DNA from: Aestuariivita sp.
Lineage (GTDB): Bacteria; Pseudomonadota; Alphaproteobacteria; Rhodobacterales; Rhodobacteraceae
DNA length: 64,000 nt
NCBI GenBank assembly: GCA_018401465.1
Contig: JAGYKE010000005.1
Location: 620,001-684,000, forward strand
Direction: 5' to 3'
Shown here: positions 28,640 through 38,346 of the stretch, piece after piece
How positions within the stretch are numbered: the first letter of the stretch is position 1
How the letters are laid out: each line of letters opens with the position of its first letter
The notes under the pieces: generated by a model
What the model was told of the DNA's origin: nothing
What the model saw: the letters and a program-made list of their open reading frames with translations, nothing else
Database searches by the model: none
Position numbers and translations under genes: made by a program

Positions 28640-30148
28640 TCATTCCCCACGCGGAAAGCGTTTGCTTTCCTCCAGAACGTTCAGATCCATGTGATTGCGC
28701 ATGTAGCGTTCGCTGGCCGCGCGCAGCGGCTGATGATCCCAGGGGTAATAGCCGCCCTGACGCAACGCCTCGTAGACGACCCAGCGGCGCGCCTGGCTGG
28801 CGCGCACATCGGCATCGAAGCCTTCCAGATCCCAGCGCGCCGCCGCCTCGACCCGGAAGGATTCGAGCGTGGCGGCATGGGCGGGGTCTTCGGCGAGGTT
28901 TGTCAGTTCGTCCGGGTCGGCCTTCAGATCGAAAAGCTGTTCGGGATCGACCGCGCAATTGGTGTACTTCCACCGGCCCTTGCGCAGGGCGATGAGGGGT
29001 GAGACCGAAGCCTCGGCCGCGTATTCCATCGCGACGGGCTCGCTCCGCGGCCGGCCATGGGCCTGCGGCACCAGCGATTGCCCCGTGGTCCAGGGCATCA
29101 CCTCGGCCATCGAGACACCCGCAAGCTCGCACAGCGTCGGGCAGACATCGATGGTGGACACCGGATCGGTCACGCTGCGCGGGGTCAGCCCCGGCGCGGC
29201 GATCATCAGCGGCACCCGGGACGAGCCTTCGAGGAAGGTCATCTTGTACCACAGGCCGCGTTCGCCCAGCATGTCACCATGGTCGGACACGAAGACCACG
29301 ATGGCCTCTTGCCGCGTCGCCTCCAGCACCTCGAGCAACGCGCCGATATGGTCGTCGAGATAGGAGATATTGGCGAAATAGGCCCGCCGCGCCCGCGCGA
29401 TCATGTCTTCGGTGATCGTGTAGCTGCGCCAGTCGTTGGCATCAAAAATGCGCTTCGCATGCGGGTCGTGATCCGCATAATCCATCGCAGGCACGCGCGG
29501 TTGCAGATGGGCGCAGTCCTCGTAGAGATCCCAGTATTTCCGCCGCGCGACGTATGGGTCATGCGGGTGGGTGAAGCTGACCGTCAGGCACCAGGGCCTG
29601 TCGTCGGCCCCACGCGCGAGGTCATAGAGCTTCATCTTCGCGTGATGGGCGACCTCGTCGTCGTATTCCATCTGGTTGGTGATCTCGGCCACGCCCGCGC
29701 CGGTGACCGACCCCATGTTGTGATACCACCAGTCGATGCGTTCACCGGGTTTGCGGTAATCCGGTGTCCAGCCGAAATCGGCGGGGTAGATGTCGGTCGT
29801 GAGCCGTTCCTCGAAGCCGTGCAGCTGATCGGGCCCGACGAAATGCATCTTGCCCGACAGGCAGGTGTGATAGCCCGCGCGGCGCAGGTGATGGGCGAAG
29901 GTGGGCAGGTCGCTGCGGAATTCGGCGGCGTTGTCATAGACGCCGGTGGCCGACGGCAATTGCCCCGTCATGAAAGCCGCCCGCCCCGGGGCGCAGAGCG
30001 GCGAGGCGGTATAGGCATTGGCAAAACGTACCGACCGCGCGGCGAGGGCCTTGAGGTGCGGCGCATGCAACCAGTCGGCGGGGCCGTCGGGGAAGAGCGT
30101 CCCGTTCAGCTGGTCCACCATCACGATCAGGATATTGGGGCGCGTCAT
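28640..30148 (-). CDS. betC: Choline-sulfatase
   Basis: Hydrolyses choline-O-sulfate to choline and sulfate, feeding betA and giving the cell an osmolyte and sulfur source. 502 residues. The sulfatase signature [19 protein letters not shown] contains the Cys-x-Pro-x-Arg core whose Cys becomes formylglycine. The metal-binding N-terminus [16 protein letters not shown] and the later [20 protein letters not shown] are present, and the C-terminal extension typical of choline sulfatases ([20 protein letters not shown]) is complete. Its ATG overlaps the betI stop by 4 bases. Confidence 0.96.
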   Translation of the reverse strand: MTRPNILIVMVDQLNGTLFPDGPADWLHAPHLKALAARSVRFANAYTASPLCAPGRAAFMTGQLPSATGVYDNAAEFRSDLPTFAHHLRRAGYHTCLSGKMHFVGPDQLHGFEERLTTDIYPADFGWTPDYRKPGERIDWWYHNMGSVTGAGVAEITNQMEYDDEVAHHAKMKLYDLARGADDRPWCLTVSFTHPHDPYVARRKYWDLYEDCAHLQPRVPAMDYADHDPHAKRIFDANDWRSYTITEDMIARARRAYFANISYLDDHIGALLEVLEATRQEAIVVFVSDHGDMLGERGLWYKMTFLEGSSRVPLMIAAPGLTPRSVTDPVSTIDVCPTLCELAGVSMAEVMPWTTGQSLVPQAHGRPRSEPVAMEYAAEASVSPLIALRKGRWKYTNCAVDPEQLFDLKADPDELTNLAEDPAHAATLESFRVEAAARWDLEGFDADVRASQARRWVVYEALRQGGYYPWDHQPLRAASERYMRNHMDLNVLEESKRFPRGE

Positions 30149-30723
30149 GGGCGCGTGTCCTTCAGCCGGTCGACGGCCCGCAGGATCAACCCGATCGCTT
30201 CGGCATTCGTCATCGCGTCAGACCGCAGGACCTGCCGCAGATAGACGCCGTCGATCAGCGCGCTGACGGTCTCGGCCGCCTGCTCGGGGTCAGCCACCAG
30301 CGGGCGGAAGGCGAAGACGAGATTCGACCGCAGCCGCCGGTGATAGACGCCAAGAAGCCGACGCGTCGGTTGGGAGGTCTGCGCCTCGACATAGAAATTC
30401 AGCCAGGCCGCCGCCGTTTCGGCCCGGAAGTTCTGCGATGAAAACGACGCGCGCACGATCGCCTCGACCCGGTCGGCGGGTGTTTTCGCCATCGCCAGCG
30501 CGCCACGCACCTCGGCCCCGAAGAGCGTCAGGATATGGCGCATCGCGGCCACCATCATCTGCTCTTTCGACCCGAAATAATGATGCGCCAGCGCGCTCGA
30601 CATGCCCGCGCGCCGGGCGATCTGGCTCACGGTCACGTCCAGCGATCCGGCCTCGCCGATCTCGGCGATTGCCGCTTTGACGAGCGCATCGCGCCTGATA
30701 GGCTCCATTCCGATCCTGGGCAC
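30145..30723 (-). CDS. betI: BetI, TetR-family repressor of choline genes
   Basis: 192-residue choline-responsive repressor. The TetR helix-turn-helix is VTVSQIARRAGMSSALAHHY; the remainder matches BetI (TAAAWLNFYVEAQTSQPTRR). The frame opens 7 codons earlier, but GTG 30723 has GGAGG 7 bases upstream and gives the BetI-like start (M)PRIGMEPIRRDALV. First gene of betI-betC-betA, and divergent from choXWV across a palindromic operator, so it probably controls both transcripts. Confidence 0.93.
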   Translation of the reverse strand: MPRIGMEPIRRDALVKAAIAEIGEAGSLDVTVSQIARRAGMSSALAHHYFGSKEQMMVAAMRHILTLFGAEVRGALAMAKTPADRVEAIVRASFSSQNFRAETAAAWLNFYVEAQTSQPTRRLLGVYHRRLRSNLVFAFRPLVADPEQAAETVSALIDGVYLRQVLRSDAMTNAEAIGLILRAVDRLKDTRP

Positions 30724-30752
30724 CTTCTCGCCTCCGCAAGACACCGGCCCCG

Positions 30753-30781
30753 ACGCTATTCGGGGTTTATTGACTCGTCAA
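30753..30781 (-). promoter_or_regulatory. Likely betICA promoter
   Basis: Reading leftward: -35 TTGACG (30776-30781), 17-base spacer, -10 TAGCGT (30753-30758). The -35 element lies inside the BetI-type palindrome. Confidence 0.5.
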
Positions 30782-30785
30782 TCAA
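30766..30785. promoter_or_regulatory. BetI-type operator palindrome
   Basis: TTTATTGAC-TC-GTCAATCAA: a perfect 14-bp core (ATTGACTCGTCAAT) with matching flanks except for one pair. Located in the 113-base divergent region between betI and choX, as expected for a TetR-type operator controlling both directions. Confidence 0.75.
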
Positions 30786-30836
30786 GAAGCGGGAAGCTGA
30801 CGGGAAAGCAAAAGAATACAACCAAGGGAGACCCGT

Positions 30837-31763
30837 ATGACCTTCAGAACCACCCTTTCCGCCCTGGCCCTCATGGCCACCGCCGCAACGCCCGCCTGGG
30901 CGAATTGCGAAACGGTCACCTTCTCGGACGTGGGCTGGACCGACATCACCGCCACCACCGCCGCCACGACCGTCGTGCTCGAGGCGCTGGGCTATGGCAC
31001 CGACATCAAGGTTCTGTCGGTTCCGGTCACCTATGCTTCGCTCGCCAATGGCGACATCGACGTCTTTCTCGGCAACTGGATGCCCACGATGGAGGCCGAT
31101 ATCGCCCCCTATCGTGACGCGGGCACCGTGGACACCGTCCGCACCAACCTTGTGGGCGCCAAGTACACGCTGGCCGTGAACAAGGCTGCCGCCGATCTGG
31201 GCATCAAGGATTTCGCCGACATCGCCGCGCAGAAGGACGCGCTTGACGGCAAGATCTACGGGATCGAACCGGGCAATGACGGCAACCGCCTGATCATGGA
31301 CATGATCGCCGCCGACGCCTTCGGCCTGTCGGGTTTCGAAGTGGTCGAAAGCTCGGAACAGGGCATGCTGGCACAGGTCGAACGCGCCGATGGCCGCGGC
31401 GAGCCGCTGGTGTTCCTCGGCTGGGAACCCCACCCGATGAACGCCAATTTCGACATGTCGTATCTCACCGGCGGCGATGACTGGTTCGGCCCGGATCTGG
31501 GCGGCGCGATCGTCGCGACCAATACCCGTGCGGGCTATGTCGCCGAATGCCCCAATGTCGGCAAGCTGCTCACCAACCTCGAATTCTCGCTGGCGATGGA
31601 GAACGAGATCATGGGCGCGATCCTGAACGACGGCACCGACCCGGAAAAGGCCGCGCGCAGCTGGCTTGCGGCCAATCCCGACACCTGGGCCGCCTGGCTT
31701 GACGGCGTGACCACCAAGGATGGTGGCGATGCGGCGGCCGCCGTGGCGGCGGCGCTGCAGTAG
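30837..31763 (+). CDS. choX: Choline ABC transporter substrate-binding protein
   Basis: 308-residue periplasmic binding protein for choline. Signal peptide MTFRTTLSALALMATAATPAWA, cleavage after AWA. The OpuAC-type fold is shown by VTFSDVGWTDITATTAATTV, GDIDVFLGNWMPTMEADIAP, and the late FLGWEPHPMNANFDMSYL; the Trp residues in GWTD, NWMP and GWEPHPMN are the kind that form the aromatic box for quaternary ammonium. Ribosome site GGGAGA ahead of the ATG. First gene of choXWV, divergent from betI. Confidence 0.95.
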   Translation: MTFRTTLSALALMATAATPAWANCETVTFSDVGWTDITATTAATTVVLEALGYGTDIKVLSVPVTYASLANGDIDVFLGNWMPTMEADIAPYRDAGTVDTVRTNLVGAKYTLAVNKAAADLGIKDFADIAAQKDALDGKIYGIEPGNDGNRLIMDMIAADAFGLSGFEVVESSEQGMLAQVERADGRGEPLVFLGWEPHPMNANFDMSYLTGGDDWFGPDLGGAIVATNTRAGYVAECPNVGKLLTNLEFSLAMENEIMGAILNDGTDPEKAARSWLAANPDTWAAWLDGVTTKDGGDAAAAVAAALQ

Positions 31764-31771
31764 CATCGATC

Positions 31772-31792
31772 GGGGCGGCCCCGCGCCGCCCC
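31772..31792 (+). other. Intercistronic hairpin between choX and choW
   Basis: GGGGCGG, 7-base loop, CCGCCCC, starting 9 bases after the choX stop, without a T-run. Such stems after binding-protein genes usually protect the 5' part of the message so that the binding protein is made in excess over the membrane parts. Confidence 0.55.
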
Positions 31793-31849
31793 AATACCTT
31801 GCGAAAGGAACAGTCCGCGACAGACGGGCGACAAGACAGGGATGCGGCC

Positions 31850-32686
31850 ATGCTCGACTGGCTGACCGAAACGAAACTGCCCGTGGGCCAGACGGCGGAC
31901 GCCGCCGTCAAATGGCTCAAGACCAACGGGCGGGGGTTTTTCGACTCGCTCTCAGACCTTCTGGGCGGGCTGATTTCCGGCGTCACCTCGGGGCTCGAGG
32001 CGCTGGGGCCGATCGGCCTGACGCTTGTCTTCGTGGCGCTGACCTGGGTCTTGCAGCGCAGCTGGAAGAAATGCCTCGTCGTCGCGGCGGGGATGCTGTT
32101 CATCCTCAATCAGGGCTACTGGGACCGTACGATGGAGACGCTGTCGCTGATCCTCGTGTCCTGCCTTGTCTGTATGGCGGTCGGCGTGCCGGTGGGCATC
32201 CTCGCGGCGCACCGGCGCTGGCTTTATTCCTTTCTGGAACCCGTGCTGGATCTGATGCAGACGCTGCCGACCTTCGTCTATCTCATTCCAGCGGTCATCT
32301 TCTTCGGCCTGGGCCAGGTGCCGGGGCTGATCGCGACGGTCATCTTCGCCATCCCCGCGCCGATCCGCCTGACCTATCTGGGCATCACCGCCACGCCACT
32401 GGCGCTGAAAGAGGCCGCAACCGCCTTCGGCGCGACGCCGATGCAGCGGCTGGTCAAGGTCGAACTGCCCTCGGCCTTTCCGCAGATCATGGTGGGGCTG
32501 AACCAGACGATCATGCTGTCGCTGTCGATGGTGGTGATCGCCACGCTTGTGGGCGCAGGGGGGCTGGGCCAGCCGGTCCTGAACGGGCTGAACCGCATGC
32601 AACCGGCTTTGGGCTTTGAATCCGGCTTCGTGATCGTGGCGCTCGCCATGGTGCTGCGCCTGATGCTCGAGGTGCGCAAGGCATGA
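31850..32686 (+). CDS. choW: Choline ABC transporter permease
   Basis: 278-residue inner-membrane permease with about six helices. The family EAA-type loop is KEAATAFGATPMQRLVKVEL PSAFPQIMVG, which contacts ChoV. Other matches to OpuAB/ProW-type permeases are TLPTFVYLIPAVIFFGLGQV and GGLGQPVLNGLNRM. Start at 31850 with AGGGA 8 bases upstream; the longer frame from 31799 has no family similarity. Overlaps choV by 4 bases. Confidence 0.94.
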   Translation: MLDWLTETKLPVGQTADAAVKWLKTNGRGFFDSLSDLLGGLISGVTSGLEALGPIGLTLVFVALTWVLQRSWKKCLVVAAGMLFILNQGYWDRTMETLSLILVSCLVCMAVGVPVGILAAHRRWLYSFLEPVLDLMQTLPTFVYLIPAVIFFGLGQVPGLIATVIFAIPAPIRLTYLGITATPLALKEAATAFGATPMQRLVKVELPSAFPQIMVGLNQTIMLSLSMVVIATLVGAGGLGQPVLNGLNRMQPALGFESGFVIVALAMVLRLMLEVRKA

Positions 32687-33723
32687 CCCGGCCCGCCGTC
32701 GAATTCGACAATGTCTCGATCGTGTTCGGCGACCGCCCGGACCGCGCGTTGCCGCTGATGGACAAAGGCCAGTCGCGCGCCGAAATCCAGACCGCCACCG
32801 GACAGATCCTCGGCGTGCATGATTGTTCGCTCACCGTGGCCGAAGGCGAGATCCTCGTGCTCATGGGTCTGTCGGGGTCGGGCAAGTCCACGCTCCTGCG
32901 CGCGGTGAACGGGCTGAACCCGGTGGTGCGCGGGGCGGCGCGGGTCTGGGACGGCGAAGGCATGGTCGACGTGACCCATGCCGACGCGGCCACCTTGCGC
33001 CGCATCCGCGCCCATCGCGTGGCCATGGTGTTCCAGCAATTCGGCCTCCTTCCCTGGCGCAGCGTGCGCGACAACGTGGGGCTCGGCCTCGAACTCGCCG
33101 GGATGTCCAAACCCGAACGCGCCGCGAAGGTGGATGCGCAACTGGCCCTCGTCGGCCTGTCCGACTGGGCCGAGCGCAAGGTGGGCGAGTTGTCGGGCGG
33201 CATGCAGCAGCGCGTGGGCCTGGCCCGCGCCTTCGTGACCGACGCGCCGATCCTGCTGATGGACGAACCCTTCAGCGCGCTCGATCCGCTGATCCGCGCC
33301 CGGCTGCAGGACGAACTTCTCGAACTGCAGCAGAAACTGCAGCGCACCATCATCTTCGTCAGTCACGATCTGGATGAGGCCTTCAAGCTCGGCAACCGCA
33401 TCGCCATCATGGAAGGCGGCCGCATCGTGCAATGCGGCACCCCGCAACAGATCTTCACCGCCCCGGCCACGGGTTACGTCGCAGAATTCGTCGCCCACAT
33501 GAACCCGCTGGGCGTGCTGTGCGCGCGCGACGTGATGGAACCGGCTTCGGGCCGGACGGCGGGTCAGGTCGGCCCCGACGCGACCATTAAGGAAGTCATG
33601 CAGGCCGCCATGGGCGACGACGCGCCCGTTGCGGTGATCGAGAACGGCGGGGTGATCGGCCAGATCTCGAATGACGGGATCCTCGCCAAACTGCTCGACC
33701 CGCGGGGAACGGCGAAGACTTAG
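32683..33723 (+). CDS. choV: Choline ABC transporter ATP-binding protein
   Basis: 346-residue ATPase of the OpuAA/ProV group. Walker A LMGLSGSGKSTLLRAVNGLN, signature LSGGMQQRVGLARAFV, Walker B PILLMDEPFSALDP, and switch His in FVSHDLDEA. The N-terminus has the family start (VEFDNVSIVFGDRPDRALPL) and the last 70 residues form a reduced CBS-like region (TIKEVMQAAMGDDAPVAVIE), which senses ionic strength in related transporters. ATGA overlap with choW. Its stop overlaps that of the convergent DMT gene. Confidence 0.95.
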   Translation: MTRPAVEFDNVSIVFGDRPDRALPLMDKGQSRAEIQTATGQILGVHDCSLTVAEGEILVLMGLSGSGKSTLLRAVNGLNPVVRGAARVWDGEGMVDVTHADAATLRRIRAHRVAMVFQQFGLLPWRSVRDNVGLGLELAGMSKPERAAKVDAQLALVGLSDWAERKVGELSGGMQQRVGLARAFVTDAPILLMDEPFSALDPLIRARLQDELLELQQKLQRTIIFVSHDLDEAFKLGNRIAIMEGGRIVQCGTPQQIFTAPATGYVAEFVAHMNPLGVLCARDVMEPASGRTAGQVGPDATIKEVMQAAMGDDAPVAVIENGGVIGQISNDGILAKLLDPRGTAKT

Positions 33724-34622
33724 ACCTTCGTCTCGGGCACCGTGGGCGTGATCCGGCGGCGCAGCACCGCCTCGCGCCAGGTGATGAAGCTGACGGCCGC
33801 AAGGATCACAAGGCCGCCCACCACGACCCAGATGTCGATGGGTTCGGCAAAGACGACCAGGCCCAGCAGCGCCGCCCAGACCAGCTGCAGGAAGGTCACG
33901 GGCTGCGTCACCGTCACCGGCGCCATGCTGAAAGCCACCGTCATCGTGTAATGCCCCGCCGTGGCAAAGAACGCGACCGCGAACAGAAGCCCCAGTTCGC
34001 CCCAAGTGGGCGTCACCCAGACCGCGAAGGCGAAAGGCGCCAGCACCACCGTCACGATGATCGACAAAAGCGCCACCACCACCGCCGCGCTGGCCTGCGC
34101 CGACAGGACCTTGGCCAGAAGATAGCTGCCCCCGAAGACGACCCCCGCCACCAGCATCGCCAGATGCCCGGGATCCACCTCGCGGAAGCCCGGACGCAGG
34201 ATGATGAGCGCGCCCAACAGCGCCGCGCCCACCGCAAGCAGACGCCGCGCGGCAAGCTTTTCGCCCAGAAACAGCGCCGCCCCCAGCGTCACATAGACCG
34301 GCGCAAGGTAGTTCATCGCCGTCACCTCGGCGATGGGAATGCGCGTCATGGCGAAGAACCACAGCATCACGCCGAAGGCATGGAAGGTCCCGCGCCCGAG
34401 GAACAGCCACCAGATCCGCCTCGGCAGGCGCACCGCGAAAAGCGACTTCAGCATGGGGATCAGGAAGACCAGCCCCAGAAGATAGCGCAGGAAGGACGCC
34501 TGCTGCGCCGGGATGCGGTCGCCGGTATATTTCACGATGGCGGTGACCGCGACAAAGCACAGCCCCGTCACCAGCATCCAGAAGATGCCCATCAGGGGGC
34601 GGTTCGGCGCGGGATCGGTCAT
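33720..34622 (-). CDS. DMT-superfamily (EamA) transporter
   Basis: About 300 residues, 10 membrane helices in two EamA repeats. First repeat: GIFWMLVTGLCFVAVTAIVK ... SFLRYLLGLVFLIP and FFAMTRIPIAEVTAMNYLAP; second repeat: LAMLVAGVVFGGSYLLAKVL ... MAPVTVTQPVTFLQLVWAAL. Such proteins export amino acids or other metabolites; the substrate is unknown. Start at 34622 is chosen by family fit, the ribosome site being weak. Follows the LysE-type exporter gene by 40 bases in the same direction, so the two are probably one operon. Confidence 0.87.
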   Translation of the reverse strand: MTDPAPNRPLMGIFWMLVTGLCFVAVTAIVKYTGDRIPAQQASFLRYLLGLVFLIPMLKSLFAVRLPRRIWWLFLGRGTFHAFGVMLWFFAMTRIPIAEVTAMNYLAPVYVTLGAALFLGEKLAARRLLAVGAALLGALIILRPGFREVDPGHLAMLVAGVVFGGSYLLAKVLSAQASAAVVVALLSIIVTVVLAPFAFAVWVTPTWGELGLLFAVAFFATAGHYTMTVAFSMAPVTVTQPVTFLQLVWAALLGLVVFAEPIDIWVVVGGLVILAAVSFITWREAVLRRRITPTVPETKV

Positions 34623-34662
34623 GCCGTCATCAACACCCGAAACCGCCCGGCCCGCAAGCCCT

Positions 34663-35262
34663 TCACATGACAAGAAGCTTGACGGCCAGCCCCCACATCA
34701 CCAGCCCCACGACCGCATCGAGCACCCGCCACGCCAGCGGACGCGCGAAGACCGGCGCCAGCACCCGCGCGCCGTAGCCCAACGCGAAGAAGAACACCAC
34801 GCTCGCCACTGCCGCGCCCGTGCCGAAGGCCATGCGGTCGGGGTATTGGGCCGCCACCGACCCGATGAGGACAACGGTATCCAGATAGACATGCGGGTTC
34901 AGCCAGGTGAGCGCGAGGCAGGTCGCCAGCGTCCGCGCCAGCCCCGTGGGTCCGCCCCGCAATGCCTCGAGCGCCGCGCCCCCGTGCCAGGCGGCCCGGA
35001 GGCTGCGCGCGCCATACCAGATCAGGAAGGCCGCCCCGCCGAAAAGCATCACATCGCCGAACCACGGCGCCTGCGCGGCCAGCACCGACGTGCCCGCCAC
35101 GCCGCCCGCGATCAGAACCGCATCCGACAGCGCGCAGACAAGGCAGACCCAGAACACATGTTCCCCCCGCAGCCCCTGCCGCAGCACGAAGGCGTTCTGC
35201 GCCCCGATGGCGAGGATGAGGCTGAAGCCCAGCGCGAAGCCGGGCAGGAACGAGGTCAGCAT
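34663..35262 (-). CDS. LysE/ArgO-family amino-acid exporter
   Basis: 199-residue inner-membrane protein with about six helices. Signature GFALGFSLILAIGAQNAFVLRQGL at the N-terminus (LysE/ArgO motif with Gly-Ala-Gln-Asn), then CALSDAVLIAGGVAG and LTWLNPHVYLDTVVLIGSVA, all characteristic of exporters of basic amino acids. Ribosome site AAGGAG 8 bases before the ATG. Divergent from the nitroreductase gene; DMT transporter follows. Confidence 0.92.
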   Translation of the reverse strand: MLTSFLPGFALGFSLILAIGAQNAFVLRQGLRGEHVFWVCLVCALSDAVLIAGGVAGTSVLAAQAPWFGDVMLFGGAAFLIWYGARSLRAAWHGGAALEALRGGPTGLARTLATCLALTWLNPHVYLDTVVLIGSVAAQYPDRMAFGTGAAVASVVFFFALGYGARVLAPVFARPLAWRVLDAVVGLVMWGLAVKLLVM

Positions 35263-35386
35263 GCGCGCGCAACTCCTTCTGGCGGAAAGGCCTCGCTACC
35301 GCCCGGCGCGACACATGTCGAGTGGCCCGTCTTGCGCCGCCTGCCCCTTTCGCGCGACAAGACCGCGACCGGAAGAGGAGCTGACG

Positions 35387-36076
35387 ATGTTCTCGCGCGA
35401 TGCCATGTCCTATGCCCCGATCCCCCTGCCCGACCGGATCGAGATGACCGATGAAGACCGCAGCGCCGCCGCGCGCGGCTTCCTCGACCGCATGCGCACA
35501 CGACATTCGGTGCGCGACTTCCTCCCCACTCCCATTCCCCGCGAAGTGATCGAGGACTGCATCCGCACCGCCGGGTCTGCCCCCTCGGGCGCGAACCACC
35601 AGCCATGGCATTTCGTGGCCATCGGTGACCCCACACTCAAGGCGCGCATCCGCGAAGAGGCGGAAATCGAGGAACGCGCCTTCTACGCGGGCGGTGGCGG
35701 GGACGAATGGATCAAGGCACTGGAACCCATCGGCACCACGGCGGAAAAACCGCATCTCACCATCGCGCCGTGGCTGATCGTGGTCTTCGCCCAGCGCTGG
35801 GGCGAATTCGCTGACGGCACGCGCTACAAGAACTACTATGTGCCTGAAAGCGTCGGCATCGCCACGGGGTTCCTTATCGCCGCGCTGCACCATGCGGGCT
35901 TGTCCACATTGACCCACACGCCCAACCCGATGAAATTCCTGAACTCGGCCTTGGGCCGACCGGGGTCGGAAAAGCCCACGATGATCATCGTGGCGGGCCT
36001 TCCCGCAGAGAATGCGACCGTACCCGCCGTGGCCAAGATGAAAAAGCCGCTGGAGGAGATTTCGACGTTCTTCTAG
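35387..36076 (+). CDS. Nitroreductase-family flavoprotein
   Basis: 229-residue FMN-dependent NAD(P)H oxidoreductase. The FMN-binding signature is RMRTRHSVRDFLPTPIPREV IED with SAPSGANHQPWHFVAI, and a C-terminal part MIIVAGLPAENATVPAV. The substrate could be a nitro-compound, quinone or iodotyrosine-type molecule; the length and the Arg-His-Ser-Val-Arg start resemble the iodotyrosine-deiodinase-like subgroup, but this is not certain. GGAAGAGGAG ends 6 bases before the ATG, which overrides a much longer open frame beginning near 34.9 kb. Confidence 0.88.
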   Translation: MFSRDAMSYAPIPLPDRIEMTDEDRSAAARGFLDRMRTRHSVRDFLPTPIPREVIEDCIRTAGSAPSGANHQPWHFVAIGDPTLKARIREEAEIEERAFYAGGGGDEWIKALEPIGTTAEKPHLTIAPWLIVVFAQRWGEFADGTRYKNYYVPESVGIATGFLIAALHHAGLSTLTHTPNPMKFLNSALGRPGSEKPTMIIVAGLPAENATVPAVAKMKKPLEEISTFF

Positions 36077-36100
36077 GCACTTGCCCTGTGGAACGTACCG

Positions 36101-36862
36101 TCAGTTGAACTGTTCGGAGATCAGCCGCTCTTCCAGCCCGTGGCCGGGATCGAACAGGATGCGGTGGCGGATCGACGGGTCGGACTTCACCTCGACCCAG
36201 ACCACCCGGCGCACCGACTGGCCGTCGCCTTCGGCCATGACGGGCCGCTTGTCGGGTTCCAGCACGTCGAAGCGCACCTCGGCCGTCTTGGGCAGAAGCG
36301 CGCCGCGCCAGCGCCGGGGCCGGAACGCCGCGACGGCGGTCAGCGCCAGCACGTCCGCGCCGATGGGCAGGATCGGCCCGTGCGCCGAATAATTATAGGC
36401 GGTCGACCCCGCGGGCGTCGAGACCAGCGCCCCGTCGCAGACCAGCTCCTGCATGCGCAGCCGCCCGTCGACCGTGATGCGCAGCTTGGCGGCCTGCGGA
36501 CCCGCGCGCAGAAGCGACACCTCGTTGATCGCGAGCAGCTTGTGGCGGTTGCCGTCCGGGTCCATCGCGCGCATCGACAGGGGGTTGATGACCTCTTCCT
36601 CTGCCGCCTCCAGCCTCTCGGCCAGATCGGACTCGGAATAGGTGTTCATCAGGAACCCGATCGTGCCCCGGTTCATGCCATAGACCGGCGCGGGCAGGTC
36701 CTGCGTCGCATGCAGCGTCTGCAGCATGAACCCGTCGCCGCCCAGCGCCACGATCACCTCCGCCTCGGCAGGGGGCACGTTGCCATAGCGGCCCACAAGC
36801 ACGGCCCGCGCCGTCTGCGCGACCGCGGCGGGGCTGGCAAGAAAGGCGATTTTCTTCGTCAT
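36101..36862 (-). CDS. nadK: NAD kinase
   Basis: Phosphorylates NAD to NADP. 253 residues, the usual length for alphaproteobacteria. Diagnostic motifs: [16 protein letters not shown] (GGDG), [23 protein letters not shown] (NE/D), and [20 protein letters not shown]. The open frame extends 47 codons upstream, but the family start is ATG 36862 ([16 protein letters not shown]). Divergent from glyA with 170 bases between the starts. Confidence 0.95.
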   Translation of the reverse strand: MTKKIAFLASPAAVAQTARAVLVGRYGNVPPAEAEVIVALGGDGFMLQTLHATQDLPAPVYGMNRGTIGFLMNTYSESDLAERLEAAEEEVINPLSMRAMDPDGNRHKLLAINEVSLLRAGPQAAKLRITVDGRLRMQELVCDGALVSTPAGSTAYNYSAHGPILPIGADVLALTAVAAFRPRRWRGALLPKTAEVRFDVLEPDKRPVMAEGDGQSVRRVVWVEVKSDPSIRHRILFDPGHGLEERLISEQFN

Positions 36863-37032
36863 CGCAACGGTTTCCGGAACGCGGGCGGCTTGCGCGACAC
36901 AACCACATGTTTCCCGCCTTGACCAGCCTTGCCGCGGGGCGTTCTGGAATCGTCGTATTGACACCTTCCCCCGACGCGCTTCTTCCAGTAGGAACGCGCC
37001 CAATCCTGACGCATCTGGCCGGAGGTCTGCCC

Positions 37033-38328
37033 ATGAACGCCCCCCACCGCGAAACCGGGTTCTTCACCGAACCGCTCTCCTCCCGCGACCCCGAGCTTTA
37101 CGCCTCGATCACCGACGAACTCGGCCGCCAGCGCGACGAGATCGAACTGATCGCGTCCGAGAACATCGTGAGCCGCGCCGTGATGGAGGCGCAGGGCTCG
37201 GTCATGACGAACAAATACGCCGAAGGCTATCCCGGGCGGCGCTATTACGGAGGCTGCCAGTTCGTCGACGTGGCCGAAAACCTCGCCATCGAACGGGCCT
37301 GCAAGCTTTTCAACTGCGGCTTCGCCAACGTGCAGCCCAATTCCGGCAGCCAGGCAAACCAGGGCGTGTTCCTTGCACTCCTGCAGCCCGGCGACACGAT
37401 CCTGGGGATGAGCCTCGATGCAGGCGGCCACCTGACCCACGGGGCGGCACCCAACCAGTCGGGCAAGTGGTTCAACGCCGTGCAATACGGCGTGCGCCGC
37501 GAAGACAACCTGATCGACTATGATCAGGTCGCGGCCCTTGCGGCAGAGCACAAGCCCAAGCTCATCATCGCGGGCGGCAGCGCCATTCCGCGCATCCTCG
37601 ATTTCAAGCGCTTCCGCGAGATCGCCGACAGCGTCGGTGCCTACCTGCTGGCCGATGTCGCCCATTTCGCAGGGCTGATCGCGGCGGGCGAATACCCCTC
37701 GCCCTTCCCGCATTGCCATGTGGTCACCACCACGACCCACAAGACCCTGCGCGGCCCGCGCGGCGGCATGATCCTCACCGATGACGAAGCGCTGGCCAAG
37801 AAGTGCAACTCAGCGATCTTCCCCGGCATTCAGGGCGGCCCACTGATGCATGTGATCGCTGCCAAGGCGGTGGCCTTCGGCGAGGCGCTGCGCCCGGACT
37901 TCAAGACCTACATGCAGCAGGTCGTGAAAAACGCGCAGGCGCTGAGCGATCAGCTCATCAAGGGCGGTCTCGACACCGTGACCCACGGCACCGACACCCA
38001 TGTCCTTCTGGTCGACCTGCGGCCCAAGGGCGTGAAGGGCAACGCGACCGAAAAGGCGCTGGGCCGCGCGCATATCACCTGCAACAAGAACGGCGTGCCC
38101 TTCGACCCCGAAAAGCCCACCGTCACCAGCGGTATCCGTCTGGGCAGCCCCGCGGGCACGACGCGCGGCTTCGGCGAGGCCGAGTTCCGCCAGATCGCCG
38201 ACTGGATCATCGAGGTCGTCGATGGCCTTGCCGCCAATGGTGAAGACGGCAACGGCGCGGTTGAAGACAAGGTGAAGGCCGAAGTCGCGGCACTCTGCGC
38301 GCGCTTCCCGCTTTACCCGACGCTCTGA
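37033..38328 (+). CDS. glyA: Serine hydroxymethyltransferase
   Basis: PLP enzyme that converts serine and tetrahydrofolate to glycine and methylene-THF. 431 residues. The PLP-lysine segment is [20 protein letters not shown] (Lys of HKT); other conserved parts are [40 protein letters not shown] and [13 protein letters not shown]. The ribosome site GGAGG is 7 bases before ATG 37033, so the longer frame is not used. Functionally linked to the gcv operon at the end of the window. Confidence 0.97.
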   Translation: MNAPHRETGFFTEPLSSRDPELYASITDELGRQRDEIELIASENIVSRAVMEAQGSVMTNKYAEGYPGRRYYGGCQFVDVAENLAIERACKLFNCGFANVQPNSGSQANQGVFLALLQPGDTILGMSLDAGGHLTHGAAPNQSGKWFNAVQYGVRREDNLIDYDQVAALAAEHKPKLIIAGGSAIPRILDFKRFREIADSVGAYLLADVAHFAGLIAAGEYPSPFPHCHVVTTTTHKTLRGPRGGMILTDDEALAKKCNSAIFPGIQGGPLMHVIAAKAVAFGEALRPDFKTYMQQVVKNAQALSDQLIKGGLDTVTHGTDTHVLLVDLRPKGVKGNATEKALGRAHITCNKNGVPFDPEKPTVTSGIRLGSPAGTTRGFGEAEFRQIADWIIEVVDGLAANGEDGNGAVEDKVKAEVAALCARFPLYPTL

Positions 38329-38346
38329 CGCGGGTCCCGGCGCGGC

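Noticed and set aside
36863-37032. Riboswitch in front of glyA
   Set aside because: No glycine- or SAM-type conserved core or paired helices recognised in the 170-base leader.
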